Positions 1-7,293 of a stretch of 64,000 nt of DNA are shown here, one piece after another. The stretch is from assembly GCA_030706745.1 (NCBI GenBank), contig JAUZNX010000002.1:372001-436000 (forward strand). The letters are read 5' to 3'. The notes under the pieces were generated by a model. The model was not told the origin of the DNA. It saw nothing but the letters and a program-made list of their open reading frames with translations, and did not search any database. A program made the translations under genes and the position numbers. This DNA is from Bacteroidota bacterium (lineage in GTDB: Bacteria; Bacteroidota; Ignavibacteria; Palsa-1295). The first letter of the stretch is position 1; each line of letters opens with the position of its first letter.

Positions 1-1
1 T

Positions 2-547
2 CACTTCATCAATGAATTCAATGACTCTACGACAGCCTTCCGTTCATATTCGGATGCACATTGGAGCAAAGGACGGTATGCCAGCTCATTGGACACACAG
101 TTGGTACTGTACCAACTCAAACCAATTGCTGACTCGACCGATTGCGCGAGCATCAATCGCGCCGAGGCGCAACTCGATAGTCTTGGTAATCTTTCCGTGA
201 ATCCTGTTTCCAGCCTGAACGATATGGGACATCGCCTCGCGTGCAGCGACATTCAGCAATACTACGAAATGATTTCGAAATACAGGCAGTATCTTCCCGG
301 CTGGGATGCTGTATCGAGTTGGAATGAAGCTGCTGCCAAGAGTGGTCGCATGAACGATACGTATGGCTTGGCCCAGACCATGGTCTGGGGAGTTATCATC
401 AATCATGTCCTTTCAGCCGTGGATGCCGCATTGCTTGCGAGCGATCACAACTCGAAGCTTCGGCTCCATGGCGATCTACTACTCAAATCCAATCCTAATG
501 GCTCACTTGGTTATGTCCCAACAGCGAATGTATCTCTGACCTTCTGA
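2..547 (+). CDS. C-terminal part of a DUF5683-like envelope protein (5' end outside window)
   Basis: The frame is open from the first bases of the window, so only the last 181 residues are present. Two stretches stand out: a block with YYEMISKYRQY followed by GWD, and a hydrophobic segment near GVIINHVLSAVDAALLA. Both resemble DUF5683-type proteins of Bacteroidota and Chlorobi, where the INH-SAxDA segment is usually membrane-associated. The function of that family is not established. No catalytic motif is visible in this part. The next gene starts 142 bp downstream on the same strand. Naming is by resemblance only. Confidence 0.6.
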   Translation, partial: HFINEFNDSTTAFRSYSDAHWSKGRYASSLDTQLVLYQLKPIADSTDCASINRAEAQLDSLGNLSVNPVSSLNDMGHRLACSDIQQYYEMISKYRQYLPGWDAVSSWNEAAAKSGRMNDTYGLAQTMVWGVIINHVLSAVDAALLASDHNSKLRLHGDLLLKSNPNGSLGYVPTANVSLTF

Positions 548-689
548 TTCGCATCCTGATCCTACGGTCGAGCATAATACGGCAGAGCCTGTCTTTTTCG
601 GCGCGTCTATTGTGTCTGACTCTGTGTCGAGCAGAGCGCAGTGTTTCGCTTTGCCCTAAAATCTCACATTGAACAGGAGAATCCACACT

Positions 690-1754
690 ATGCTACCACA
701 ATCCTACAAACAATATCTACCAGCGTCCGTGGCGTTGCTCATGGCAGCGTTTTTTTTCTCATCGTGTAAGAGTGACACCACAAGCACAACCGATCCACTC
801 GCTTATCAGGCGACCGTTCTTGTCTCGGATACAGCCGGGTTTGGAGCGGCAAGGACAGACCCCAATCTCCTGAATGCCTGGGGCATTGCGGTTCTGGGCG
901 ATGGGTCCTTCGTGGTTGCTGCGAACCATGATAGCTCCGCGCTACGGTATGATCGAACAGGTCAATCAGTGGGCGATGCGATTGCAATTCCAGCGCCAGA
1001 TCATGCAACGGGTGGTTCTCCGAGCGGGGCGATCGTCAATACAACGAGTGACTTCAATGGCGCGAAGGTTATCTTTGCAACCGAAGATGGTATTCTCGCA
1101 ACCTGGAGTGGCGGCAGCAGCGCAACGAAGGTCACCACTCCTGGAGACTCGACGTCATTCAAGGGTCTTGCGATTGCAAGTGTGGGGACGGTCAATTACG
1201 TTTATGCCACAGATTTTATGGAAGACAAAGTTATTGTCTTCGATAAGAATTTCCAGCCGGTTGGGATTACGCTCTCCGATCCAGCGATTCCATCCGGTAT
1301 TTCCGGTTATGGACCCTTTGGCATTGCCAATATTGGCGGAATGCTCTATGTCACATATGCTCATCACAAACCGTTTCCAGATAATGGAGATGATTTGGCG
1401 GGTGCAGGCAATGGTTACGTAGATGTGTTCAATCCAAACGGCACGCTTGTTAAACGCTTCGCGACTCAAGGTACCCTTAATTCGCCTTGGGCGGTGACAA
1501 TGGCAGGCTCTGGATTTGGCTCGTTCAAGAATGCAATCCTGATTGGAAATTTCGGTGATGGTGCTATCAATGCGTTCGATCAAAATGGCAGTTTTCTGGG
1601 GCAGATTACGGACAAGAATGGGACTCCTATTCTCATCAAAGGACTCTGGGGCCTTTCGTTCAACTTGAATGCGGGCGATCCAAACTTTCTTTATTTTGCC
1701 AGCGGCCCGGACGAGGAGAGCCACGGAACATTTGGTTACATTCAGTTGAAGTGA
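690..1754 (+). CDS. TIGR03118-family lipoprotein (beta-propeller-like)
   Basis: This 354-residue exported protein begins with a lipoprotein signal: a hydrophobic run ends in SSCKSD, giving a probable acylated Cys around residue 26. The body matches the TIGR03118 pattern, with LLNAWGIAV near the start, YATDF in the middle, then NAILIGNFGDG and GLWGLSF near the end. In many bacteria this family carries a PEP-CTERM anchor; here it appears to be lipid-anchored instead. The role is unknown, but the repeated blades suggest a propeller fold. The ATG at 690 is preferred over an upstream TTG at 669 because AGGAG lies at suitable spacing before it. A strong hairpin with a T-run follows at 1789. Confidence 0.85.
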   Translation: MLPQSYKQYLPASVALLMAAFFFSSCKSDTTSTTDPLAYQATVLVSDTAGFGAARTDPNLLNAWGIAVLGDGSFVVAANHDSSALRYDRTGQSVGDAIAIPAPDHATGGSPSGAIVNTTSDFNGAKVIFATEDGILATWSGGSSATKVTTPGDSTSFKGLAIASVGTVNYVYATDFMEDKVIVFDKNFQPVGITLSDPAIPSGISGYGPFGIANIGGMLYVTYAHHKPFPDNGDDLAGAGNGYVDVFNPNGTLVKRFATQGTLNSPWAVTMAGSGFGSFKNAILIGNFGDGAINAFDQNGSFLGQITDKNGTPILIKGLWGLSFNLNAGDPNFLYFASGPDEESHGTFGYIQLK

Positions 1755-1788
1755 GTCGTGTAACATAACTCCTTGACATGGCATTAAT

Positions 1789-1817
1789 ACGGCGAGGGAT
1801 TTCCTTGCCGTATTTTT
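1789..1817 (+). terminator. Intrinsic terminator after the TIGR03118 lipoprotein gene
   Basis: ACGGCGAGG pairs with CCTTGCCGT (nine pairs including one G-T) around a GATTT loop, followed directly by ATTTTT. The structure ends only six bases before the dapB start codon, so its T-run overlaps a TATTTTTG box. Confidence 0.75.
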
Positions 1818-1818
1818 G
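1811..1818 (+). promoter_or_regulatory. Candidate -7 box TATTTTTG for dapB
   Basis: TATTTTTG matches the Bacteroidota -7 consensus TAnnTTTG exactly. It is separated from the dapB ATG by only five bases (CATCT), and no Shine-Dalgarno sequence is present. If used, the mRNA would be leaderless or nearly so. No TTTG -33 element is seen at the usual 19-21 base spacing, so support is partial. Confidence 0.4.
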
Positions 1819-1823
1819 CATCT

Positions 1824-2564
1824 ATGAGAATCGCACTCCTCGGGTTTGGTAAAATGGGCCACGAAGTGGAAGCCGCCGCCACTGCGGCCGGCCACGAAAT
1901 CGTTGCACGGTTCGATATCGATCGTCCGATCTCTGTGGACGCAATGCGCAAATCAGGGGCTCAAGTCGCGATCGACTTCAGTCAGCCAGATGCCGTGGAA
2001 CATAATGCCAAGCTCGTCGGAGAGGCCCATGTATCCCTGGTCATCGGAACCACGGGTTGGGAAGGCTCCCGCGAAGTGGTTCAGGGCTATATTGAGAATG
2101 CGGGGATCGGGTGTATCACAGGATCCAATTTCTCAATCGGCGTGAATCTGTTCTTGGAAATCGTAAGGAATGCATCAACGCTTCTCGATGAAGCTGGCTA
2201 TGACGCATATATCTTCGAGGCCCATCATCGTGCCAAGAAGGATTTTCCGAGTGGGACAGCGCTTCGGCTCAGCGAAGCAGTGCTTGCTGGAATGAAATCG
2301 AAATCTCGGGCTGTCTCGGAGTTGCCCATTGGGAATGCAATTGCGAAAGACCTTTTGCAAATCAGCTCCCTACGTGCTGGAGCGATTCCGGGTACCCATA
2401 CCGTTGGCTTCGAGTCGACGGACGATTCGATCGAACTAACGCACCGAGCCAGAAGCCGTCGTGGTTTTGCCTCCGGGGCGATCAGGGCGGCGGAGTGGAT
2501 CGTCTCGAGAAAGGGATTCTATCGATTCGAAGAGCACGTCGCAGATATTCTTGAAGGTAAATAA
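1824..2564 (+). CDS. dapB: 4-hydroxy-tetrahydrodipicolinate reductase
   Basis: DapB reduces the product of DapA with NAD(P)H in the diaminopimelate/lysine pathway, feeding peptidoglycan and protein synthesis in the cytoplasm. At 246 residues it has normal family length. The N-terminus has a Rossmann start (ALLGFGKMG). The central EAHHRAKKDFPSGTAL segment is the family active-site signature with the catalytic His pair and Lys (usually DAPSGTA, here DFPSGTA). GTTGW is also conserved. dapA follows five bases after the stop, so the two are surely cotranscribed. The ATG sits immediately after a terminator hairpin and a TATTTTTG box, with no visible ribosome site. Confidence 0.96.
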   Translation: MRIALLGFGKMGHEVEAAATAAGHEIVARFDIDRPISVDAMRKSGAQVAIDFSQPDAVEHNAKLVGEAHVSLVIGTTGWEGSREVVQGYIENAGIGCITGSNFSIGVNLFLEIVRNASTLLDEAGYDAYIFEAHHRAKKDFPSGTALRLSEAVLAGMKSKSRAVSELPIGNAIAKDLLQISSLRAGAIPGTHTVGFESTDDSIELTHRARSRRGFASGAIRAAEWIVSRKGFYRFEEHVADILEGK

Positions 2565-2569
2565 TTGCT

Positions 2570-3469
2570 ATGCACAACTTACTACGCGGGACAGGTACAG
2601 CCGTTGTCACACCTTTCGCGGCGGATGGCTCCGTCGATTTTGCCGCATTTCGTCGGCTAATCGACCATCAATTAGAGGGCGGGGTGGAAATGCTCGTCCC
2701 GCTTGGTTCGACAGGGGAAAATCCAACGATTTCCCGTTCGGAACGGACTGAGATCTTTCGTTGGATGATCGAGTATGTCAATCATCGCGCCCTGATTATT
2801 GCCGGCACCGGCACAAACGACACTCGCACATCGATCGAATATACCGAAGAAGCTCTTTCGTTGGGTGCCGACGCCGTTCTCGTGGTTACTCCATATTATA
2901 ACAAGCCAACACCGAACGGTCTGTTCTCGCATTTCAATGCTGTTGCCGATGTCGGGTTGCCGGTCCTGATGTATAATGTTCCTGGTCGTACTGGGCTGAA
3001 CATGAATGCAGAAACGACGCTTCGCTGTGCTGAGATCGAGAACGTCGTAGGTATCAAAGAGGCGAGCGCCGATCTCGGGCAGTGTATGGAGATCATCCGC
3101 AATGCTCCGGCTGGGTTCAACCTGCTTTCTGGTGAAGATAATCTTACTGTGCCACTCATTGCACTTGGTGCAAAGGGTGTCGTCAGCGTGGCATCGAACG
3201 AGGTCCCAGCGGAATTTTCCCGCATGGTCCGTTTTGCTCTCGATGGCAAGTTCAGTGAGGCCCGCGCAATCCATTACGAGTTGCTCGAACTGATGAAGAT
3301 CAACTTCATCGAATCGAATCCTGGCCCTGTCAAAGCCGCGTTGGCAATGATGGGTATTATTCAGGACCAACTCCGGCTCCCCCTCGTGCCTGTCAAGCCG
3401 GAGAGCCGGAAGAAGATCAAGGAAGTCCTCGAACAGATCGATGCCGTGCTCGTCGAACAAGAACTCTAA
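2570..3469 (+). CDS. dapA: 4-hydroxy-tetrahydrodipicolinate synthase
   Basis: DapA condenses pyruvate with aspartate semialdehyde, the first committed step of diaminopimelate and lysine synthesis. The 299-residue protein is a complete class I TIM-barrel aldolase. Visible marks are PLGSTGE near residue 46, VVTPYYNKP around 103-111, MYNVPGRTG with the catalytic Tyr around 132-141, and GIKEAS with the Schiff-base Lys around 161-166. It lies five bases after dapB in the same direction, giving a dapBA unit. The stop codon is only three bases from the end of a convergent lipoprotein gene, with no hairpin between them. Confidence 0.97.
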   Translation: MHNLLRGTGTAVVTPFAADGSVDFAAFRRLIDHQLEGGVEMLVPLGSTGENPTISRSERTEIFRWMIEYVNHRALIIAGTGTNDTRTSIEYTEEALSLGADAVLVVTPYYNKPTPNGLFSHFNAVADVGLPVLMYNVPGRTGLNMNAETTLRCAEIENVVGIKEASADLGQCMEIIRNAPAGFNLLSGEDNLTVPLIALGAKGVVSVASNEVPAEFSRMVRFALDGKFSEARAIHYELLELMKINFIESNPGPVKAALAMMGIIQDQLRLPLVPVKPESRKKIKEVLEQIDAVLVEQEL

Positions 3470-3472
3470 GAT

Positions 3473-4444
3473 CTATCTCCAGGAGATATTGCCTTGCGGA
3501 TTGAGCGTCCCGGTCGTGCTGTTCGTGTTGTCCTTAACGTAGACCGACGAATTATCCTGTGATACGATCACAGGCGTTGTTGGATTGGATGAAACGATTG
3601 CCAGCGAATTACCTCCTGTCAATCCGATGTCGCCATCTGTCACGCACGCGATGGAACTTCCATCCGGTGACCAGGTGGAATAAGTCTCCTGATTCGATCC
3701 GGTTGTGATCTGTTTCAGTCCGGTGCCGTCCATGTTGATCGTCCAAATATGACTGTTCATCGCGAAGGCGATCCGCTTGCCATCCGGGCTGACTGCGGGA
3801 TATTGGGGTGCGGTCAATCCTGTTCCGATCTGAGTGGCGGATGTAAAGGAGGAGTTCAGTTTAAAAAGACCTCCGCCATGATAGGTCGTGCTTTGCGTGC
3901 CGATTGGCGTAAGCGTAGCGGAGAGGATTAGGCTTCCATCTGGAGTCCAGGCTGCATCCCAGTAATCCTCCATAATCAAGGGCTGGCTGCCATCCGTCGG
4001 GAAAAGAATCGTCCCAAACTTTGTACCGAACTTCTGAGCGACATCGCTCCAATAATTAAACGTGATGTACTTCCCGTCGGGAGACATTTTCGGGTGAAGA
4101 TAAACGTAGGAATTCCATTCACCAAGATCAACCAAGGTTGTTGCGCCAGTTCCGTCAATGCTGGATGAAACGATTTGCTCGAATTGATCGGCGGTATAAG
4201 AGCCAAGGACGGAATAGAGTACCTTCCCATTGCCGATGAACGAAGGATCGTCACCATGGAACAGTACAGAGCTCCTATTGCTGCCAAGTGTGGTCGTTGC
4301 GACCTCATCGATGGCTTCGCCAAACACGAATGTACCAGATGCCCCGCCAGTGTTTGTGGCGGCAGGCCCAGTGCTGCTCTTGCAGCCAATCTGAAAGCAC
4401 AAAAGGAACGCGAACGCAGCGTAAGCAAGATTTTCTCGAATCAT
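3473..4444 (-). CDS. Lipoprotein with TolB/PD40-like propeller repeats
   Basis: This is a 323-residue exported protein. The N-terminal hydrophobic stretch ends in QIGCKSS, a lipobox with Cys near residue 20. The body has repeated propeller signatures of the PD40 type: KMSPDGKYITF, YPAVSPDGKRIAFAM and STWSPDGSSIACV. Such lipoproteins usually sit at the outer membrane and may bind partner proteins or peptidoglycan, but no specific role can be read. The ATG at 4444 is chosen over an in-frame TTG at 4456 because GGAGG precedes it by four bases. The gene converges on dapA. A TATATTTG box lies about 50 bases upstream. Confidence 0.8.
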   Translation of the reverse strand: MIRENLAYAAFAFLLCFQIGCKSSTGPAATNTGGASGTFVFGEAIDEVATTTLGSNRSSVLFHGDDPSFIGNGKVLYSVLGSYTADQFEQIVSSSIDGTGATTLVDLGEWNSYVYLHPKMSPDGKYITFNYWSDVAQKFGTKFGTILFPTDGSQPLIMEDYWDAAWTPDGSLILSATLTPIGTQSTTYHGGGLFKLNSSFTSATQIGTGLTAPQYPAVSPDGKRIAFAMNSHIWTINMDGTGLKQITTGSNQETYSTWSPDGSSIACVTDGDIGLTGGNSLAIVSSNPTTPVIVSQDNSSVYVKDNTNSTTGTLNPQGNISWR

Positions 4445-4495
4445 ATTGTCCTCCAAAGGTAAGTTAGAACAGATGACCCAAAAGGTCGACTAATG

Positions 4496-4503
4496 CAAAT
4501 ATA
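4496..4503 (-). promoter_or_regulatory. Candidate -7 box TATATTTG for the PD40 lipoprotein gene
   Basis: On the minus strand TATATTTG fits TAnnTTTG and lies 52 bases before the ATG at 4444, in an AT-rich stretch unlike the surrounding coding DNA. A -33 element is not clear. Confidence 0.35.
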
Positions 4504-4562
4504 ATACAAATCCAAATATGGAGGTGGTCTCTTTCCTTTTGGAGGCCACAATGCAGTCAAGC

Positions 4563-5753
4563 TCAAATGTCAATCTGCTGCCGACTAATAAAAATCTGGC
4601 GCAGCATCGCTTCATCCTCTGCAGTCATTATAATCTCCCTTCGTGCCATTACGGCCTTCGCTACTTCGATTGCCTTCTCATAGCGATACGACGTCACCTC
4701 ACTCGCGCCACCCCAGGAGAAACTCGGAATCCATTTGGGCGGAAATCCAGAGCCAAAGATATTGCAGCTTACACCGATCGCCGTGCCAGTATTGAACTGG
4801 GTGCCAATGGCACTCTTGGAATGATCTCCCATCAACAGTCCGACGAAGAGCGAACCGGTGTCGAAGGACTCGCCTTCAATCGTGACGCGAACAGGGGAAT
4901 AGTCGTTCTTCAGATCACTTGTGTTGGTCCCGGCACCGAGATTTACCCATTCGCCTAAGAAGCTGTGACCGAGATAGCCATCGTGTTGCTTGTTGGAGTA
5001 TCCTTGAATGATGGAGTTCTCTATCTCGCCGCCAACTTTCGAAACTGGCCCGATCGTCGTCCCGCCATAAATTTTTGACCCGATCTTGACGATGGAATTT
5101 CTGCCAATATACACTGGCCCGATGATCGTGGAGTGTGGCATGATGTGGGCGCCTTCTTCAATCATGATCGGCCCATCCGTGCAATCGAGCACGACGTCGG
5201 CGCCTATCGTTGCCCTCGGATGAAGATATAATTGATCGAAGTTCCGTGTTGCAACATCTTGAAGGGAGTTAGCATCAACACGCCGTCGCCATCCGGACTT
5301 CAAAAACTTCGAATCGCGGACAAGTGCGACGGAATTTTGGAGAACCAGCTCCCAGATTGAGCCAATCGTAAATGCATTGGGCGCACCCGTGTATGGGTCA
5401 AACGGTTCGCCCGCGAGTAATGCCTGGGTTAGTTCGGACGTTAAGTTCGCACGCAGGTAGGATTCCCCGACCGCATCAGCACAGACCGCCGCGCGAGCAT
5501 TGACAAGTAATGACTCGCCCTTCGGCACTTCATTGACGGGCAGGCCATAGCGCTTGCGGAGAACATCCGCAAGTTCTTTCCGGCAGTGGAGATAGATGGC
5601 GGCCTCGGGATAGAGCCTTCTCATTCGCTCGATGCCGGTCATTGCGCCAGACCGGAGTTCGGCGACCGAACGGGTATAGGTCAGCGGCAGGAACCGCTTG
5701 GAGCGGGCCAGCTCGTCCTCGTAAATGAGAATGTTCTGAAATGGTAGTGGCAC
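4563..5753 (-). CDS. GlmU-like sugar nucleotidyltransferase family protein (TIGR03991 type)
   Basis: This 396-residue protein has two halves. Residues 1-190 resemble the alternative GlmU-like family of Bacteroidota: it opens with ILIYEDELARSKRFLPLTYT and VAELRSGAMTG, and lacks the classic GxGTRM pyrophosphorylase loop. The C-terminal half shows left-handed beta-helix hexapeptide repeats (IGADVVL, IMIEEGAHI, IGRNSIVKIGSKI). The likely role is synthesis of UDP-N-acetylglucosamine from glucosamine-1-phosphate for cell wall precursors, but the reaction is inferred from family. It lies 58 bases downstream of rpmE in the same direction, with a hairpin in the gap. Confidence 0.85.
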   Translation of the reverse strand: MPLPFQNILIYEDELARSKRFLPLTYTRSVAELRSGAMTGIERMRRLYPEAAIYLHCRKELADVLRKRYGLPVNEVPKGESLLVNARAAVCADAVGESYLRANLTSELTQALLAGEPFDPYTGAPNAFTIGSIWELVLQNSVALVRDSKFLKSGWRRRVDANSLQDVATRNFDQLYLHPRATIGADVVLDCTDGPIMIEEGAHIMPHSTIIGPVYIGRNSIVKIGSKIYGGTTIGPVSKVGGEIENSIIQGYSNKQHDGYLGHSFLGEWVNLGAGTNTSDLKNDYSPVRVTIEGESFDTGSLFVGLLMGDHSKSAIGTQFNTGTAIGVSCNIFGSGFPPKWIPSFSWGGASEVTSYRYEKAIEVAKAVMARREIIMTAEDEAMLRQIFISRQQIDI

Positions 5754-5763
5754 GCCTCAATGG

Positions 5764-5795
5764 GGCGGGGTCATCGCGATCGGTGATACCCCGCC
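5764..5795 (-). other. Intercistronic hairpin between rpmE and the GlmU-like gene
   Basis: GGCGGGGT and ACCCCGCC form an eight-pair GC-rich stem across the gap between two same-direction genes. There is no T-run, so it may be an RNA-processing or attenuation structure rather than a full terminator. Confidence 0.5.
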
Positions 5796-5811
5796 ACTAC
5801 GCGAAATCGGA

Positions 5812-6063
5812 TCAGGCAGGAGTCGTCGCTGCCTGCTTTTCTTTGCGTTCTGCGATTTGCTTCGCGAACTTCTTTTGGAAGCGCTCGACTCGTCCGGCAG
5901 TATCGACTAACTTTTGCTTGCCGGTAAAGAACGGATGGCAATTCGCGCATATTTCAAGACGCAACGTGTCGGTTGCGGCAGTCGAGCGCGTTTCGAATTC
6001 GTTGCCGCAGCCTGCGCAGTGGACCGTGACAGTATGGTAGTTCGGGTGGATTTCTTTTTTCAT
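5812..6063 (-). CDS. rpmE: 50S ribosomal protein L31
   Basis: L31 is a small protein of the large ribosomal subunit. The 83-residue product starts [16 protein letters not shown] as in the family. It keeps the CAGC and CANC pairs, so it is the zinc-binding (C+) form with four cysteines. The [20 protein letters not shown] segment is also typical. The C-terminus has a short Lys/Glu/Ala-rich extension. AAGGA six bases before the ATG supports the start. The GlmU-like gene follows on the same strand. Confidence 0.97.
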   Translation of the reverse strand: MKKEIHPNYHTVTVHCAGCGNEFETRSTAATDTLRLEICANCHPFFTGKQKLVDTAGRVERFQKKFAKQIAERKEKQAATTPA

Positions 6064-6201
6064 ATCGTTTCCTTTGGCGCGGACGGATGTTGCCGTACGC
6101 CTGATTTTTGATGGCCGGGGTTAACAGACCCGCTTTTGGTTAACGTTCCGGGGTTCCCGGGGTGGTTAGCTTTGCTTCATTTTACAGCTTCAGATACAGC
6201 T

Positions 6202-6963
6202 TCAGACTCGTGGTTCCGGTGCGAAGTCCAGGAAAGCATCGTATATCTTCCGCAGCTTCAAATCACACCTCCGAAGCGCCGCTTGATGCTTTCGGATCGT
6301 CTCGAAATCACCGCGTCGCATTGGCCCGGTCAGGGCATCGGCGGCGGGCGTTGTCAGCACATTCGAGAGCGATTCTTCCATGAGCGGGCGAAGCGCAGCT
6401 TTCATCAAAGTCGGATCTTGTCCAAGCGAAGTGGCTATTCCTTCGATCGCACCGCCAATGAGCGTGATAAAATTCGCAGCGAAGACTGTCATCGCATGAT
6501 AGAGAGGCAGTGACTCTTCCGGCAACTCGATTACGCCTTTGCCCCCCAGAGCCGCAACAAACTTTCGTGCCCAGTGAATCGCCTGTTCGTCATCGGACGA
6601 TGCCATCCAGTAGATTCCCTCAAGCAGAGAATCGTCCGGTTTCGGAAAGGTCTGCATCGGATGCAGAACGAGGCGGAATACACCTTCTTGTTTGGGCAGC
6701 ACGGTGGCCGGAAGCGAACCTGCTACGTGAAGGATAATTTGGAGATTTGACTCTTCGGGTTTTCCGCTATGCACGGCCTTCTGGGCAACCTCCGCGATTT
6801 TGTCATCGCGGGAAGCAATGATGATCACCTCGGCATCCAATCGAGGATATTTCTCCGATCGCGCCGCGTGAATTCCCGTCAATGTATACTTATTGGATGC
6901 GCGAATCGCTTTCGCCAGCGATTGGCCCACTTTGCTTTTCCCTATGATCGCGATGCTTTTCAA
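6202..6963 (-). CDS. Rossmann-fold protein with DUF2520 C-terminal domain
   Basis: This 253-residue protein belongs to the family related to F420/NADP-dependent oxidoreductases and ketopantoate reductases. The N-terminal IAIIGKSKVGQSLAKA is a dinucleotide-binding loop of GxxxxG type, and VIIIASRDDKI marks the fourth strand of the Rossmann fold. The C-terminal half (VLHPMQTF, LYHAMTVFAANF, ALTGPMRRGD) carries the DUF2520 signature. The substrate is not known. Its upstream DNA contains a 30-bp block also found upstream of the binding-protein gene at 40296. Confidence 0.85.
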   Translation of the reverse strand: MKSIAIIGKSKVGQSLAKAIRASNKYTLTGIHAARSEKYPRLDAEVIIIASRDDKIAEVAQKAVHSGKPEESNLQIILHVAGSLPATVLPKQEGVFRLVLHPMQTFPKPDDSLLEGIYWMASSDDEQAIHWARKFVAALGGKGVIELPEESLPLYHAMTVFAANFITLIGGAIEGIATSLGQDPTLMKAALRPLMEESLSNVLTTPAADALTGPMRRGDFETIRKHQAALRRCDLKLRKIYDAFLDFAPEPRV

Positions 6964-7293
6964 ATTCTAATTGACAACTCCTTAGTGTTGCGCGTACGTT
7001 TGTGCTTCATGAACAATGGCGAATCCATTCCATACATGCCACTGATCAGTGAAGGGGCCATATGGTGGGAGATAATCGTTCTGATATATTGAACTGCAAT
7101 TTAATGAACGTCATGGTTTCTGCTCGAAATATTAATAGGCGGAACAGTGCCCCTCACTGTGGCAACAAAATAGAATGAAAAATAGTAACTGACCACCTTC
7201 CTGTCTTCCAAAGGGTGGGCTGGAACATTGAAATAGAAGCGGAAAGGCCCCTTGAGCACTGTAACCTTTTTGACATTCGTTGGTCTTCATGGT
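6964..7293. other. Intergenic region of 330 bp with shared upstream elements
   Basis: This divergent gap lies between the DUF2520 gene (minus) and the T9SS gene at 7294 (plus). It holds two blocks (6997-7026 and 7089-7109) repeated upstream of the gene at 40296. It also has a 12-base palindrome CACTGATCAGTG (7040-7051) and a small inverted repeat ACAGTG/CACTGT (7144-7160). No coding sequence is supported here. Confidence 0.7.
6997..7109 (-). repeat. Two-part dispersed element, copy A
   Basis: Positions 6997-7026 match 40340-40369 at 29 of 30 bases. Positions 7089-7109 match 40410-40430 at 18 of 21, with unrelated DNA between the two blocks. In both copies the minus strand leads into a gene start about 35-45 bases away. 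It could be a shared regulatory element or a decayed repeat. Confidence 0.7.
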
